A stretch of DNA of 64,000 nucleotides. Origin: Allacma fusca. Lineage: Eukaryota; Arthropoda; Collembola; Symphypleona; Sminthuridae. The stretch covers positions 10,826,588 through 10,890,587 of the forward strand of contig OX359247.1 in assembly GCA_947179485.1 (NCBI GenBank). The letters are read 5' to 3'. Positions 28,292-42,022 of the stretch are shown here, piece after piece (positions within the stretch are counted from its first letter, which is position 1; every line of letters begins with the position of its first letter). The notes under the pieces were generated by a model. That model searched no databases. It worked only from the letters and a program-made list of their open reading frames with translations, and was not told the DNA's origin. A program made the position numbers and the translations under genes.

Positions 28292-31200
28292 TCGCTCAGT
28301 AATCCCAAGTGACACAAACAAAAACCAAGTTGATAAAGTCCGTAACAAAAACTGAGCACTCCCAAAGAATTCCACTTTACAGTAAACACTTGACGCATAA
28401 ATTTGTGAGTAATACGATAAGACTACTTGCTGTTGAATACATCAGGTGGCAAATAAATACTGATAGGGAGAGCAGAGATCAGTCATGCATTGCACGAAAC
28501 TGAGAGTGAGTAACGCTGAGGAGTTGTAGTGATATGAGGCTTGATGCTTTTGAACCTCCTCACTGACTGGAGATTGCCTCTATATGTTGGATGACAGGAT
28601 AGTAATTCTTGCTAATAAGTAGAGATAGATTCTGTAATGGGAATTGTATCTATTGTATTTGAAGTTTGGGAAGAGCAGAAAAAAAGTAACGTATGGAAGT
28701 GGAATTCGCCAATCAGACATTAACTTTCCTGGTTGATAAAAATGGAAAAAATCCAGGGCGAGGTTATGAGGAAAGATAAGTGCGAAAATCCTTTGTGCCT
28801 TGCTGGGCAATACAAACTAAGTATATATTGTAAGGATATATACTAACGAAGCTCAGAGTAATTTATTCCGTGCCATGATGACTCAACTCTGGTCAGAAAC
28901 AAGTTTCAGTGTAGTCACAAACTGTTTTTAAATTATAATTATCCCATATCTCCTTCAATGCTCGTGTTTGGTTATTAATATGAATATATAGGGCTTGTTA
29001 TGCCCCATTAGCAAAACACGTTCAGTATGTTTATTTACATATCTATTTCCGATTAAGGGAAGAGTGTGAACATGTGAGTACTCTCTTGTGAGTTTTTACA
29101 CCCTAGTATATCCATTTATAACTTGTAATTATGTATGTAACTGCATGTATGTACATATGTCAGTTCGGTACATGCATTCCACGCCATGAATTACTTAACA
29201 CACTCACATCGCAATACAAATTTTTATCACGTTATTGTTCATTTTTACCAGGAGTACTATTCGGAGCCCTTTCATTGTCCTACATACTCTTTCACAGCAA
29301 TAACATGCTACAGCCACTCTTTTGTTATATATACTAATGCATTTCAGTGGACTTTTTGTCCCAAGTTTTTTCACCTACTGCAAGTTGATCTTGAACTTAC
29401 GGTTTTGATGCTTGAAATTGCGGTTATGACTTACATATATGATCCGAGTGAAAGAAACACTGGCTTTATTTCAACATTACTGGTATACTATGAATGGTAT
29501 AACTGATATAAACATTTAGCAAAATAATTTGACAAACAAGAAGTGCTGCTTCATATTTTATTGCATACATTTACATATACACTTGAAATCAAAAGTTAAA
29601 CCCTCGATTTATGTACACTCTACTTATAATACAAACAAGGCGAAAGGCCAGCAAATATCTTCATTTTGTCTGACTTTATCATTTTTGCTGACATTTTTAT
29701 CAGGAATTTACTTCTAAATTACAACTAATTACTACTCGGCGAAGTTAAATGCTGAACTAGACCACTTTAAATCTATAATTGATGTCTCTTTCAAGTACAA
29801 AGTGCAAATTTTCAGGATACGAGTGGATTTTTATTAAATCGGAAAGTGCATTAAACATTTGTGCATTGTACGCGAGTTGGGATTGTATTGATATTACGTT
29901 ATCAGTATCAGTTTATACATCAGATACATATATGTATATGTAATCATTGGCGTAATACAATAATGATAAATTGCAGCTCCAATGTATTCCTGCGCTGGTA
30001 TATTTACATTATTTATCAATAATCTCAGACAAACTTCAAAAGAAGTCATAAGAATCCTTGTTGACGCTTGGAATGTTCGAATAAATAATTCTCTATTAAA
30101 TTAGGTTGTCAAACTGTCAGGATAAACAAGCGAATCTTGATGTGGATTATGTTTATTAGCTTTGTTCCAATATTCACAATCAGAGCGGACGTATTTATGT
30201 ATAATGAGATAAATTAAATGAAAATGATTGCATATAATCCGCTTTATTGAGTGACTTTATGGAATATTTAATAAAATATGTATTATGAGATGAATATGGA
30301 ATCACCTGAAATAACAAAAAAAAAATCTGTATTCGTGAAAGTTAACAATAACAGGGATATTTTGGATAAGAATTCTCGTCTAGGGTATGTGTACATTCAT
30401 TTACATGGTTACATAGATACGTAGCTGCATCATGAATGATGTCAAGGCACAAACAATTGCTACGATTTTCTCTAAACCTTTATTAATAATTGTAGAGTGA
30501 AAACAAAGAAGAAACATTGCTCGCAATGTTTATTTATTAAACATGTCTATATTTTATACATTAATTTTTACAATAATTATGCTCAACCCTTAAATCCTGT
30601 TGCGTCTCACTTTTACACCAAATCCTGAGGATCTCTAATAATTGTAGTAAATTCATTAATAATTTTTACGGAAAAACAGCAAATAAAGAAATTATCCATT
30701 TATATACAGGATATTATCATATTTAGGAGTGCCATCCTTGAGTAATAATAAAAATCTCTAGTCGTAGGTGTAGGATGATACTTAAGAACTCTCCAGGGGA
30801 TACCGAGAATGATGGAAGAAATGACGGACGTTCGTATGTAGATATGCGCACATACTCGATTTTTCAAAATTTTACTGTGACTAGGATTCTGCGATACATT
30901 GATAAACTAAACAATTTCTCTGTAATTTTAATTCATTGACAGTACGGTTCCCAATATGTTTATTTCAAATTATTACGAAAGTTCGTCACTAGAAACATTT
31001 AATATTTTAAGGACTTAACAGAAAGATAGTAACGACTTGTACTTGTACAACTGTTCACATCTAACGGTTCTTGAGGGTGGAATTGGAGGGTGTGATAAGA
31101 TGCCCCAAATCATCACCAAACATGCAAATTGACAACTTCCATGTGAATACAGTATTACCGTAATTGGTTAACTGAAATCCTACACAAAATTTGTGAAAAG

Positions 31201-33470
31201 CATCAAGATGATTATTCACTAGTGGGCGAAGTAACGCACTGCAGTGAAACAGTGATGGTACAACTCTATCGTGGATTAATCCATACCTAATCGAAACAAA
31301 ATTTCAAGGAAATACTTATCTCCTTATTTGTTTTTAGTTTTCATTTGTTTTTGCTTTTGGAAGCAAATTTTATGGGCTTTCGAGGAAACTGTCATAAATG
31401 CATGTTTGATGACGAGTCGTGGGCATGATGAACAGAGCGCAAGGTCGGGGGAATTCAGGTTCAGGTGCAAAGAGTTCCTGATCTTGCCATTTTTTCATGG
31501 ACAGTCTGCCATTCATAACATTACTTCGAAATTTTGTTTTGGTTCTCACGAGCGCAATGTTTGACTTTGGACGACAATGTTAGACACAAAGGACTCCCCA
31601 TTACATTTGCTACAATCACAGCGTTTCAAAATATTTTTTACCAATGACAGACCGGCCATGAAACAATTATAAAACCAAAAGCTTACCTTTTCGCATCTGT
31701 GCTCCTGAAGAATGAATTTCCCCAACCCTGCTCTACGTTCTTTTACGAGTTTTTCCGATTATTCCCAACATAGATACCTGTGTGATAGCTCTCTAGAAAG
31801 CCCAGAAAATAGTTTATTCAAAAAAGGTTGAAGCATTTTCTGACGAGACCAAACTGCGCTTATTTTTTTGTATGATTTTTGTTGTTTATAATTATTTCTT
31901 TGTATCCAGAGTTTTTGAGCTAGCGGTATAAAAACAAATCTTGAAAAATCTGGAAAAAGATTTGCTAAATCATGGGGAAATTGAACAATTTTACTGTTGC
32001 ACTTTATAGGGTTGAGCTAGTAGGGAGCAATCGCTTCTTGGCTCCCGTTATAAAATCCCATTCTACATGTGTGATTATGTCTTCAGCAAATTGAGGCATT
32101 TTATAGAACCACAATTGGCAATTGGCTGGAGGCCAAAATGTTCAAATGTTTTTATTGTTTTTGTGTATTAGTACAGACTTTGAAGGGCAGTTGGAATTTA
32201 ACTTTTGTTGTTCAAAATTTTTGTTGTTTTAGTGTTTAATGGCCTTTTTCACTTCAATCCTTTCTGTACAAAATATGTACATATCAAGAGCTATCGCTTT
32301 TAGATTATTCGCTCTTTATCCAAAATCCCATTGACGTTCTCGTGTTCACTCGAACTTCACTTTAATTTCTAAAAATCCTACTTAGAATTTGCCTATCGGC
32401 TTTCCATTACCGGATTGCCATTTCTTGAAACCAGTCATATCCATATTATAATAATCAATGTTCCCTAATTTCTTAAATCCTTAGGGAAATGCAGTTTCCT
32501 AATCTTATATCTCCTAACCTTGAACCTCATTGCTCAGGGGTATTTCCTATTCTAAATTACATTGAATATCGGACCAAGACTGCTCTTAAATAACATCCAT
32601 TTAATCAATGCTCATTCATTACATATTGGTTTATGCATTGGTCATCAAATTGAATTTAACATTAACATAATGTAGATCTACACTGTAACACTAATTTCAA
32701 CACTCTTGAGTATAGACAGAGGCTAAGACCCATTATTGGAAGTCATACGACTGGCATTGGACATTATCCTAATATATAAATTTACATGCATGAAGGCATA
32801 CATTAAATCATGGTTAATTTTCAACCTTCGATGAGAATTGCATTGGCGTGACGGCTATCGAAGCCCTATTACAGCTGCCAAGTTGGCTGTCGAGTAACGG
32901 GCCGTATAGTGATTATAGAAACCTTAGGTTGCTCTTCCCCTTTGCAATTGTAGTTGTCTTGTAATCTATATCATTATCAAAGCTATTAACAATGAATTTC
33001 CAATTGTTCAATTTTCCATCCACCCAGATAATGGGAGAAATTGTGAGCTCTCATACCAAAAACATTTACTATTTGATCTGACTCTGCTCTTTACATACCA
33101 CAAAACTACATTGATAAGGGCATTAATTCTCAAGTGAAAGGATTTAATTGTGTTGACGTAATCATTAAACCACAATGTTTATTAGAAACTATTTGATCTG
33201 CAATTGAGCAAGCATCATTAAAATATTTTGTTTTTACATTTTCTGCTAATCGAAGCTATTATTTAGGCTGCGTTGGCATTATTTTCCTATTTAATACAGA
33301 GTACGCTCACCCCAAATAAGCATAGTCAGAGTATGCTGGATTTAATTATCGAAGGCATAAATTAGTTCCAATATTGAGGTCATTAACCAATGCAGTGATT
33401 GACAGTCATGCAAGTCTCGGGCATCTTATTTTTAAGCATCCAATTTAATCCTCAGGAAGGATCTGTGTGG
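28292..33470. other. Intergenic region, no gene recognised
   Basis: The first few hundred bases should hold the promoter and 5' untranslated region of the cytohesin-like gene. I found no credible exon, RNA gene or dated repeat in the remainder, which is AT-rich with short random frames. Confidence 0.5.
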
Positions 33471-33478
33471 GTTTTAAG

Positions 33479-34566
33479 CAGGGTGGCTTGATTTAAATCA
33501 CGTTGATTTAAATCTTGATTTAAATCAAGATTTAAATCACTTGATTTTTTTCAAATAAATCATTGATTTAAATCAAAATTGACTCTTCAACTTTTGCGGT
33601 TAGGTAAAATTTAATTTTACGTCTCCAAACGTTGTAAAATGTGCATTTTTTTGATTTTACAAATTTTTGGTATAAAACTATTTTGGATTTTGATAATTTT
33701 CAGAATAATTTGGGCACGTTAATATATTGATTATCTGTCAAGCTGTCAAAGTGCCATAAAATTTGGATATGAGTGAGTTTTGAAGTATTTTATAATACAG
33801 ATACTAGAGCTTCTGCTGGGGACAATTGTTATGCCCCACAGAAGATCCAGGGAAATAACACGGAGACAATATTTACATTCCGAAATTGTCTCGTCCCTAA
33901 CAGAAACTCAGTAACTACAAAAACATTCCAATATCCAATCTTTCTAAAAGAGTACCGTTTAAAGTGGCAAAATTTGACTGTGAATTTTGCATTTTTTAAA
34001 TGTTACTCTTGTGCGGAGAGAGATTCACACGACTTGTTTAAACGGTATATTCCCAATTTGCAAATAATTTGTCTGTCCCAACATACTCTACCATCCCATC
34101 CCGAAACACTGTATATGCACACACTGTGCACATTTTATATAATTACATATAAATATATTTATGTATACATAAATCAATAAAAATCCAAATGAGACAGCTG
34201 GTATCTGTCCTACACAGTGTTTGGCTTCAAAGACAACTTAATTCCAAATTGTTACAATATAAAAAATACTGTTTATCTTTGGAATTGGCCTTTAACCAGC
34301 TTTTTATTTCACATTAGGTAGCTGACTTGCCTTTGTAATTTTCTCTCAATACATTTGATTGATTGTTCAAGTTTCATTGGTGCCAACAGTGCACAATATT
34401 ATTAGGAATATTAAAATCCAAAAATTTGTATGGAAATTCTATCGCACTATAAAATTTTGAATTTAAATCATCAAATATTGATTTAAATCAAAAAAATCCG
34501 ATTTAAATCAAATAAATCAGATTTATTTGATTTTTTTCAAAAAAATCAAAAAAATCAGCAACCCTG
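33479..34566. mobile_element. hAT-type non-autonomous DNA transposon
   Basis: The element is bounded by an exact 8-bp target duplication GTTTTAAG (33471-33478 and 34567-34574). Its ends start CAGGGTGGCTTGATT on the left and, read on the other strand, CAGGGTTGCTGATTT on the right. CAGGG termini with 8-bp duplications are the hAT hallmark. Both arms are dense in the palindrome GATTTAAATC and in TTTTTT/AAAAAA-spaced derivatives. An internal open frame (33773-34180, 135 codons) does not resemble a hAT transposase, so the element is probably non-autonomous. Confidence 0.88.
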
Positions 34567-34988
34567 GTTTTAAGAGATCTTCGAAACATTAATCATATCT
34601 TTGGGCTATCAAAAACCAGAGTGAATATCCAGCTATAGGAATGACAGTAGGTTTGTTCACGTATGTGTCAAAAAAATTGTGACTGATTGTGAACTGCTGA
34701 AAGTCACAGACTCCAAAGTGGATTTAAGGATGGAATAGGGTTAGGGGCAAAAGTGTATTTATTTTATAAAGGAATTTCTTATTTTGAGCAATCTCGCAAA
34801 AGTTAAACCGAATTTTTTAGAATTTATCAGTGTGTGAGGTTAAAGAGATAATTTAAAACAATGAAACTCTGAACGTCAGAAAATATTTTGAGATCTTTTC
34901 GGGCTCAAGTTGCTGTGAGAATTTATGTTGTATGCTCAACCCAGTATGTATGTACATATTTATGTACGTGCACAGAAATAACGAAAAG

Positions 34989-37211
34989 ATGAGCGGAAAC
35001 TTCTGGCAAACAAAATTATTTAATTTATACAACCAACGTTCTGTCCTTTGCAAATTTTCAGCGGTGGTTGTATGCCTATTGATTTTCGTCTATTATGGAT
35101 ATCTTCGTTTTGGAGTCTTTGTTGATCTTAAGGTTTGTCTTCCCCAAAAACTTGTGCTAAAAATATTTGATGTAGGCATTCAAAGCTTTGCACGGGAAAA
35201 AATTACCATTAAGCGTGCACATGAGTTTTTGGAAAAAATAATTTATTACGAAACTATTAAATTCGTAGTGGAAAATATCCCATTAGCTTGAGCTCTGAAA
35301 ATTATTGTTGATGATTTCATTTCAGAAAGAATTCTTACGTCGAGAATATTTCAGCGATGATGAGATTAATGGAATTTCCTTGGATCATTGCAAAATTCCC
35401 CTAGTGGAACTAAACAACCCGGAGTACTTAAGGGCTTATCAAGACATACCAACTTTAATGGATGAGATGAAAGAGATCTGTGCAAGTACTCCGGACTTTT
35501 CTAAACTCGAGAATAATGTATTAGACAGCTTAATTTTAATATTAATACATTTTCTTAATACATAATAATTGGCTGCTACAAACGAACTATTTAATTTCCT
35601 TTCGCAGAAGTTGTATCTGACGGACACGACATTCAAAAATTGTTGCGTGACGGAGGTAACACGAAAATGGAGAGACTCATTGGATAATTACATGTAAAAA
35701 AAAAAACCAAATATTTTTGTATACTCAGTTTGATTCATAATACAGAATGTTTCATACTGAAACAGCTATTACAAACATATGTATGAGTCTTGGGGTTATG
35801 CATCAATACATGCAGTGCCAGTGCACACAAAATCTTTAATTATTTAAGATTATCTGACTCCTGCGTGCAGATTGGCAACCACAACAATGGCTTGGACGTG
35901 GCTCACATGGAATTCATAGAAGTGAGTTGTGAAGATTCCACTTCCCTAAATCGTTCAATTATTTACAACTACCATGCGAATGTTCCAGTAAAGGGCCGAC
36001 TGAAACCCAAGATTGACTTCTGGAAAAACCAAAGTAGTAGTGAGCGCCCGTACAGTATTTTTACATTGGTGATTGATTCAACCTCCCGAGCAGAATTCTT
36101 CAGAAGCTTGACACAAACAGTGGACCATCTTCTGAGTACCATGAATTTTGTAAACTTCAGAGGACATCATCCATTAGGAGAGCCCACACAGAACAATGCA
36201 ATGCCCATGCTCATGGGAATACAGCGAAGTGTATTTAAAAAAGAATACATCGATTATAACGAGCAAAAGTTCTGGGACGATACCCCCTTCATTTGGCAGA
36301 GCTTCGACGAACTCAATTACTTAACGGGCTATTTCGAGGATGACCCAGCTGTTGGGACCTTCAATTATGGCAGACAGCTTGGGTTTGAGGTCCAACCCAC
36401 TCATCTGTACACGCGACCATTGATGGCGGCACACACCGATGGAACGAATTACAGCGATTATGTAAAGAATTCCGATCACGTCTCTCATTACTAATTTTTC
36501 ATATGATGAAAAAATGTATGTGTATGTTGAGCATAATTCGAACAAATGTTCCTCTGTAATCCACAGAAACAATACTGCTTTGGGCACCGCAACGTCATCG
36601 AGTTCATGCTTGATTACCATTTCGAAACTTTGTTACATTTATCCGAAGTTCCGACATTTCAAGTCACTTGGCCTTGCTGGATCCAACATAATTATGGAGG
36701 ATCACTCTCGTTCTTAGACCATACGTATAAGAACTTTTTCAAGAAAATATCTGAAAATAGTCAGATACTTGAAAACGCTATGTTAGTTGTTGTGAGTGAT
36801 CATGGATTTTACAAAACAACCCCGACCGATGGTTATGCAGTAACTCACGGGGGCTTATTGGAACGTCGAAATGTTCCACTTTTTGTTAGACTCCCTGACA
36901 GACTGCAGAGGGAACATCCGGAAATGGTAGAAAATCTCAAATGGAATTCACAGTTAATTACCAGTCACTATGACATTTACCAAACATTTGTACAAATTGC
37001 AAAAATGTCTGGAGAAACAGCTCCGCTGACTAACTTAACTACTTATGGGAGCAGTTTGTTGGAGAAAATTCCAAGAAACCGAACTTGCAAGGAAGCACGA
37101 ATTCCTGAAACTATGTGTGCGTGTAACATTCCAGCTCATCCAACAATTATTAACAAGTTGCTTTATAAAGACAAACCGATTGACCCGGTCTACTTCGACG
37201 TCTTTAAATAA
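34989..37211 (+). CDS. DUF229 ectoenzyme, copy 1
   Basis: Predicted exons: 34989-35132, 35326-35517, 35608-35693, 35849-36461 and 36567-37211. All are GT-AG with matching phases, giving 559 aa. A basic N-terminus followed by a hydrophobic segment (about 23-38) predicts a type II signal anchor, with the rest in the lumen or outside the cell. The body matches the DUF229 family, which has an alkaline-phosphatase/sulfatase-like fold. VIDSTSR (215-221) sits at the predicted nucleophile region and SDHGF (422-426) at the metal-binding motif. ERRNVPLFVRLP, SHYDIYQT and a C-terminal RTCKEARIPETMC are also family hallmarks. Substrate is unknown. Exon structure is the same as in copy 2, and exon 3 is 86 nt in both, so the two arose by tandem duplication. 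The ATG at 34989 was chosen because it directly precedes the anchor. Confidence 0.88.
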
Positions 37212-38560
37212 TCTTGCGATATTCTACAGACAATTTTTGTCTCTCGATGTGCCAGTTCACACATTCTCAATTTGTATATGTATGCCCATTTGATTTGAGT
37301 TCAAGTTGAGTTGATTCGCTCACAGGCTAACTTAACAGATAGCCTCACAATCAGCAGATGTGTGAGATACACTAATGATTAGCAGGATATTTGATATTTT
37401 GCTACAATTCGTGCTTAGTTTGTAATCTAAGGCCTAGTCAGTTACGTTTACGTATTTAGCATGTTTCTTTAATAATTAATAGTAGTTATAATTTATCATT
37501 TGTCTTCTGAATTTATGCATTTAATCAGAAACATATGACTTTTTAATATTGCTCATTACAAGGGGTGGATGTATGATCATGGGGAAAATATTACTTAATT
37601 CAATATAATATACCCGTTCTTTTGCGAGAGGGGCATTCGTTACAGCATACTTGATGTACAATAAACAATATGATCCGCACTTGGAGATGTCAGGTTACCT
37701 TCTTGATAGCCATACTTGATGACAGTATACCTGAAATACACAAAAGATATCACACCTAAATGTGACAAATCGCTAGATCTGCAAGTTCTTTTTTTCAGTT
37801 AACGTTTCGACTTTTATTCAGTATTTTGTGAAATGCGATAGGCTTGCCTCAATAAATTGTGAATGTGGTTTTACAGTAGACCAGAAACCATAAGAAATTT
37901 GGAATGCTCAGGAACTCCCGAATCTACAAATTGAGGGCAGCGTGTGTTAATTTTAGGAGCAAGTTATTTTTATCTGAATAAAATTATCTATGAAATCTAA
38001 GATTAAATGTTTTTTATGCATTAACTATGGCTATAAATGGTGTGGTTTTGAAGCAGTTCTAATAATATTTCGGCCATTTGCATATTTTATGAAGACTCCC
38101 TTGGAATTTCGGTCAAATTTTAAGAACTCTTAAACTTTGGATGTCACTTCTTCCGGGCTGTCCCCCTACTCCCAGATTACTTCGTTGATAATGATTTTTA
38201 AAATCGTAGTTGAATGTGAAAGTTTCCCTGAAGATCTTTGAAAAAACATAGGTTACAATTAACATATCGTAACAATTTATCGAACTGTGTAGGAGTTAAA
38301 ATGAAAACATGCACAAGTATTATGATTGACATTGATTGACTTATATAGATGACGGAACTCTAACTGCGAACATTTGCGTACATTCGGTGCAGCATTTTGT
38401 TGTACGTGTTTTTTACTCAGTAATGCTGCTTTTTGAATTGACTATACCGTAAATAACAAAATACATATGTAAGGACATCCTTTTCGAAGAAAACAATTAG
38501 AGTTGTTGTCGCTAAATCAACATAATCTCTCAAAAAATATTTCATAACATATCTACGATA
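37212..38560. other. Spacer between DUF229 copies
   Basis: It presumably starts with the 3' untranslated region of DUF229 copy 1. No gene or clear repeat is recognised. Confidence 0.45.
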
Positions 38561-38639
38561 ATTATGGTGCTGCAAGTATTTCAATGACAGCTGATTTTTC
38601 CTTCAGAAGTTTCTCTGCGATAAGTACAATTTTATCTGT

Positions 38640-39262
38640 TCCAATCTTTGTAATTCTCAGAAACGTTCCTGCTTTGGCCAACGTAATGTCATCCAGTTCA
38701 TGCTTGAAGACATATAGAAACTTCGTTGAATTTATCTGTAGTTCCGACTTCCGACATGTCAAGTCACCTGGCAATGTTGGATTCAACATGATTCTGGTGG
38801 ATCACTCTCGTTCTTGAACCGAACCTACGAGAACATTTTCAAGAAATTTTTTGAAAATAGTCAAATACTTGAAAAGTTGAAAATACTATTTATGTTAATG
38901 ATAGTGAATGACCGTGGATTATTACGCAATTACCCACTACAAGGGTTTACTGGAACGTAGGAAACGTTCCAATTTAGGCTTCCTGACAGAATACAATGGG
39001 AACCTCTGGAAATGATAGAAAATTTCAAATAAAATTCACTTAACTACCAGTAGTAACCAGGGATGGATTAATAAAATAATTTTCACCCTGGTCCTAAACC
39101 TTTAATAGATTTGAGGGGCCTTTCCGATCGCAATTTGATGGCCTCTGTTCATTATTTTTACCCTGGTCGTAATTTTTTAACCCTGGCGGGCCACCCTGTA
39201 AGTCCACCTTTGCCAATACCAATGACATCGACCAAACATTTGTGTAAATTGCAAAAATAAAT
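38640..39262 (+). pseudogene. Decayed DUF229 last-exon copy
   Basis: This stretch aligns by eye with exon 5 of the flanking DUF229 genes. It contains TGCTTTGGCCAACGTAATG, ATTCTGGTGGATCACTCTCG, TTGAAAATAGTCAAATACTT and a relic of the SDHG region at about 38905-38935. Frameshifts and in-frame stops interrupt the frame, and no upstream exons are seen. It is further split by about 141 bp of unrelated sequence (39058-39198), after which similarity resumes (CAAACATTTGTGTAAATTGCAA). It is a non-functional third member of the tandem family. Confidence 0.85.
39058..39198. mobile_element. Small insertion inside the DUF229 pseudogene
   Basis: This segment interrupts the pseudogene alignment. It begins CAGGGATGG and ends CCACCCTG, so its tips are short inverted repeats of the hAT type. 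I could not find an 8-bp target duplication, so the assignment is tentative. Confidence 0.4.
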
Positions 39263-39269
39263 CAAAAGG

Positions 39270-40860
39270 TGGTTTTTCTGATGACATTTTTTAAAAATCC
39301 TTGTACCCCGATATTCATATATAGAATGAAACTATACGGTTTTTGATTCACCAAATGACTACATAGAACTATGCTCTAGTTATTCAAGTTCAAGGCTGAA
39401 AGGTCTGAAAGAAATTTCAACTACTGATAGTTCCATGAATTCAGTTTTACATGAATGAAACATGCTTATACATATAATCATTTAAAGAATATTTTCGTTT
39501 TTCCAATGCCTCTAACAGCACTAGTACTGACTGTACAGACAGTTAAATGCTTGAGTTGAGACTGACAAAATGTAGATTGCGTGTCAGTGCCTTGTACTTA
39601 TTACTGCCATTTTGTGTCAGAAATTAAATGCATGGTAATAGCTTCAAACCACACTTGGAAGAATTAATGTGGCTATGTCACTGGGTGTCGGAATTTTTTC
39701 AAGTGCCATTATATTGCTGAGGTTTTAATATAATATACATACATATATTCGTTTGCCGAAGTTATAACGCCGTCTTATTGCCAATGCAACAATTTATTAT
39801 AAAAATTGAATGACAGCATCATCACCAACGAAAGTGGAGCAACAATTTACAGAATAATCTGAGGTCTATCTAGCAAAGACAGAAATGAAACTTTTATTTG
39901 CTGGAGCAAGTCAAATTGCTCCCCCAATAAGTCATACTAGTTTTACCGACCGTACATAGAATAGTTATAGGTTTTCTATTCCTATTTAGGATTTACCCAT
40001 TGGTTTTGGTTAACATCAGCAGCTAAGTAGCTCTTTGCAATAAGTACAAAAACTGTGGTCAGTCAATTCCCATTTAAAATACCTATAGCAATGCTGAAAA
40101 ATACGAATTCTAATACGGGTGTAAATATCCTCGAGTATTCGTTCATTATGAATTCCGATTTGAATATTTATTTGAATACTGCTAGTATACTCAAAATACA
40201 AAGAATTTAATTACGGAAAAAATTCAACCTTAGAAACATGATATCATCAATATTTTGGGAAGCTAGTTTCCCCCAAAGGTCATTAAGTATCAATTTAAGT
40301 GTTGAAAAATACGTTCAACTGATACTTGAACTCCAAAATCACTAATTGTGTTTCGTCCCATTTGTAGTTACCTAAAAATATTTTATTGACCTAAAAAAAT
40401 CTTTAGTTACATAAAAAACTCTTTAGTTAGTAGTTTAGTATCAACGATTTAAATTACTTGAGTCATTAACGTGTAGGACAAACAATAGTTTTGAACACAA
40501 CCGTTAAAAGCCTATGACAAGTGCTAATAATTCGCCTTTATTTTAAGTAGAATGCGAACGTTCGCCAATGCTCTTTGATTAGCTTTACGTTGCGCGTTGT
40601 AAGTAAAAATTGCGACAATTTTTTTATATTTAAGTATGTACACTGAAAAATAAGAATGTGCCGTTGAAAACAATACTTTATTTTAATCGGAATTCATTAA
40701 AAAATATTTAAATACCAATTCCGATGGCAAAATTTTTTTTTAATGCAATTTTGAATTAAAATACTTCCTGGGAATTATTTGGGATTCCAATATGAATTAA
40801 AATCCTCAAATTTTCGAATATAATTCCGATTCCGATTCGGATACCGATTCCGATTCCCAT
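39270..40860. other. Gene-free stretch with a GATTCC-like simple repeat
   Basis: No gene is recognised. A degenerate hexamer tract (ATTCCGATTCCGATTC, about 40820-40860) sits at its right end, just before the BEL/Pao relic. Confidence 0.5.
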
Positions 40861-40865
40861 CCTTG

Positions 40866-41030
40866 GTCTACAAGATGAGAACTTGTCCCCGTACAATTGG
40901 AAGTTAGGTCGAGTCACTGATGAATACCCGGGGAAGGATGGTTTCATTCGCGTGGTCACCGTGAAGACCGATTCGGGGGAGTTCAAACGCCCAATTGTCA
41001 AATTATGTATTTTACCAATTGAAATGCAAT
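40866..41030 (+). pseudogene. Relic of a BEL/Pao retrotransposon pol C-terminus
   Basis: About 55 codons are open and encode a peptide with WKLGRVTDEYPGKDG, RVVTVKT and FKRPIVKLCILP. This is the pattern of the short domain that ends BEL/Pao polyproteins (DUF5641). No integrase or reverse transcriptase lies upstream and no LTRs were found, so it is a fragment of an old insertion. Confidence 0.7.
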
Positions 41031-41538
41031 TTGTGAAATTTTTTTGTTATATGAATATACCTTTGAATCATGTAATTTTTCAAAATTATGACATTACATT
41101 TCATGTGAGACTAAATTATGTAAGCGAAGAAATTATTTAAGTACTATAGATATGTACGTAAATGTTTATGACTTTGTGCTTCCTTATGTACTCAATTACA
41201 ATCTCTTGAAGATTCCTAATCTTTACCTTTCTGTAGATTTGACCTCCTACCTTATTGGTAGCTCCTGGCTCATGCTATATTTCCCTCCAATAAAAAGTTA
41301 AAAAAAGAACGCTACATGTTCCTATAGAGAACTTCCTAAAACATTTTTTTACAAGCCAGTCTGTTTCTCTACTCTAAGTCACACACACACATTAATATTT
41401 AACATAATGCACATTTTTCTTGTATTTTAGAATTACGTTAAAATAAACTTTTGCTTCTATTTTGTACTGTTGTGTACAATCAAGGCTTAACAAGTTACAA
41501 GGCCAGGAAGTGCTTCATCCAGCATCCTATCTACTAAG

Positions 41539-41990
41539 TTGAAAGAGTGGGCCGTCTTCGTCTTCGTCTTCGTCTTGGTGTAATACGAATTTGAGATTCA
41601 AATTTCCGCGCGCTGTTTTTTATTGGCTGAGCCAGCAATAACTGGCTAAATAAATTGTTAAAATTATTTTTTTAAATTAAACAAAAATATTAAAGCATTA
41701 TACTGTTTTGTGCTTTTTCTTTTTCCTCTTTGAATAATTTTGCTCAAAAACGAAAAAAGGATGCTAAAAAGTCTTAATAATTTGAAATTAGTAATAAAAC
41801 TTTTTAACATTTTTTTTTATGGATTTGAGATTCAAATTTAAGCGAGCTTTATTTTAATTTGCTGAGCCAGTAATAGCTGACTAAATAAATTATAAAAAAT
41901 ATTCTAAAAAAAATAAAAACATTATACACTAGCAAGGGCGGCGGCATTGCACGGGCAGCCGTCCACAACCAAGACGGTCCACTCTTTCAA
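41539..41990. mobile_element. Terminal-inverted-repeat element, copy 1
   Basis: The left end TTGAAAGAGTGGGCCGTCTT is mirrored on the right (read on the opposite strand TTGAAAGAGTGGACCGTCTT). The left end carries a short CTTCGT repeat and the right end a GGGCGG-containing block. No transposase is present. Shorter relatives occur at 44351-44750. I could not fix a target duplication, so the superfamily is undetermined. Confidence 0.7.
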
Positions 41991-42022
41991 ATTAGAAATT
42001 AGCCTAATTATATAATGTCAAG

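Noticed and set aside
33773-34180. 135-codon frame inside the hAT-type element
   Set aside because: It lacks the hAT transposase motifs (C-terminal dimerisation region, BED finger) and is far too short. It is treated as non-coding filler.
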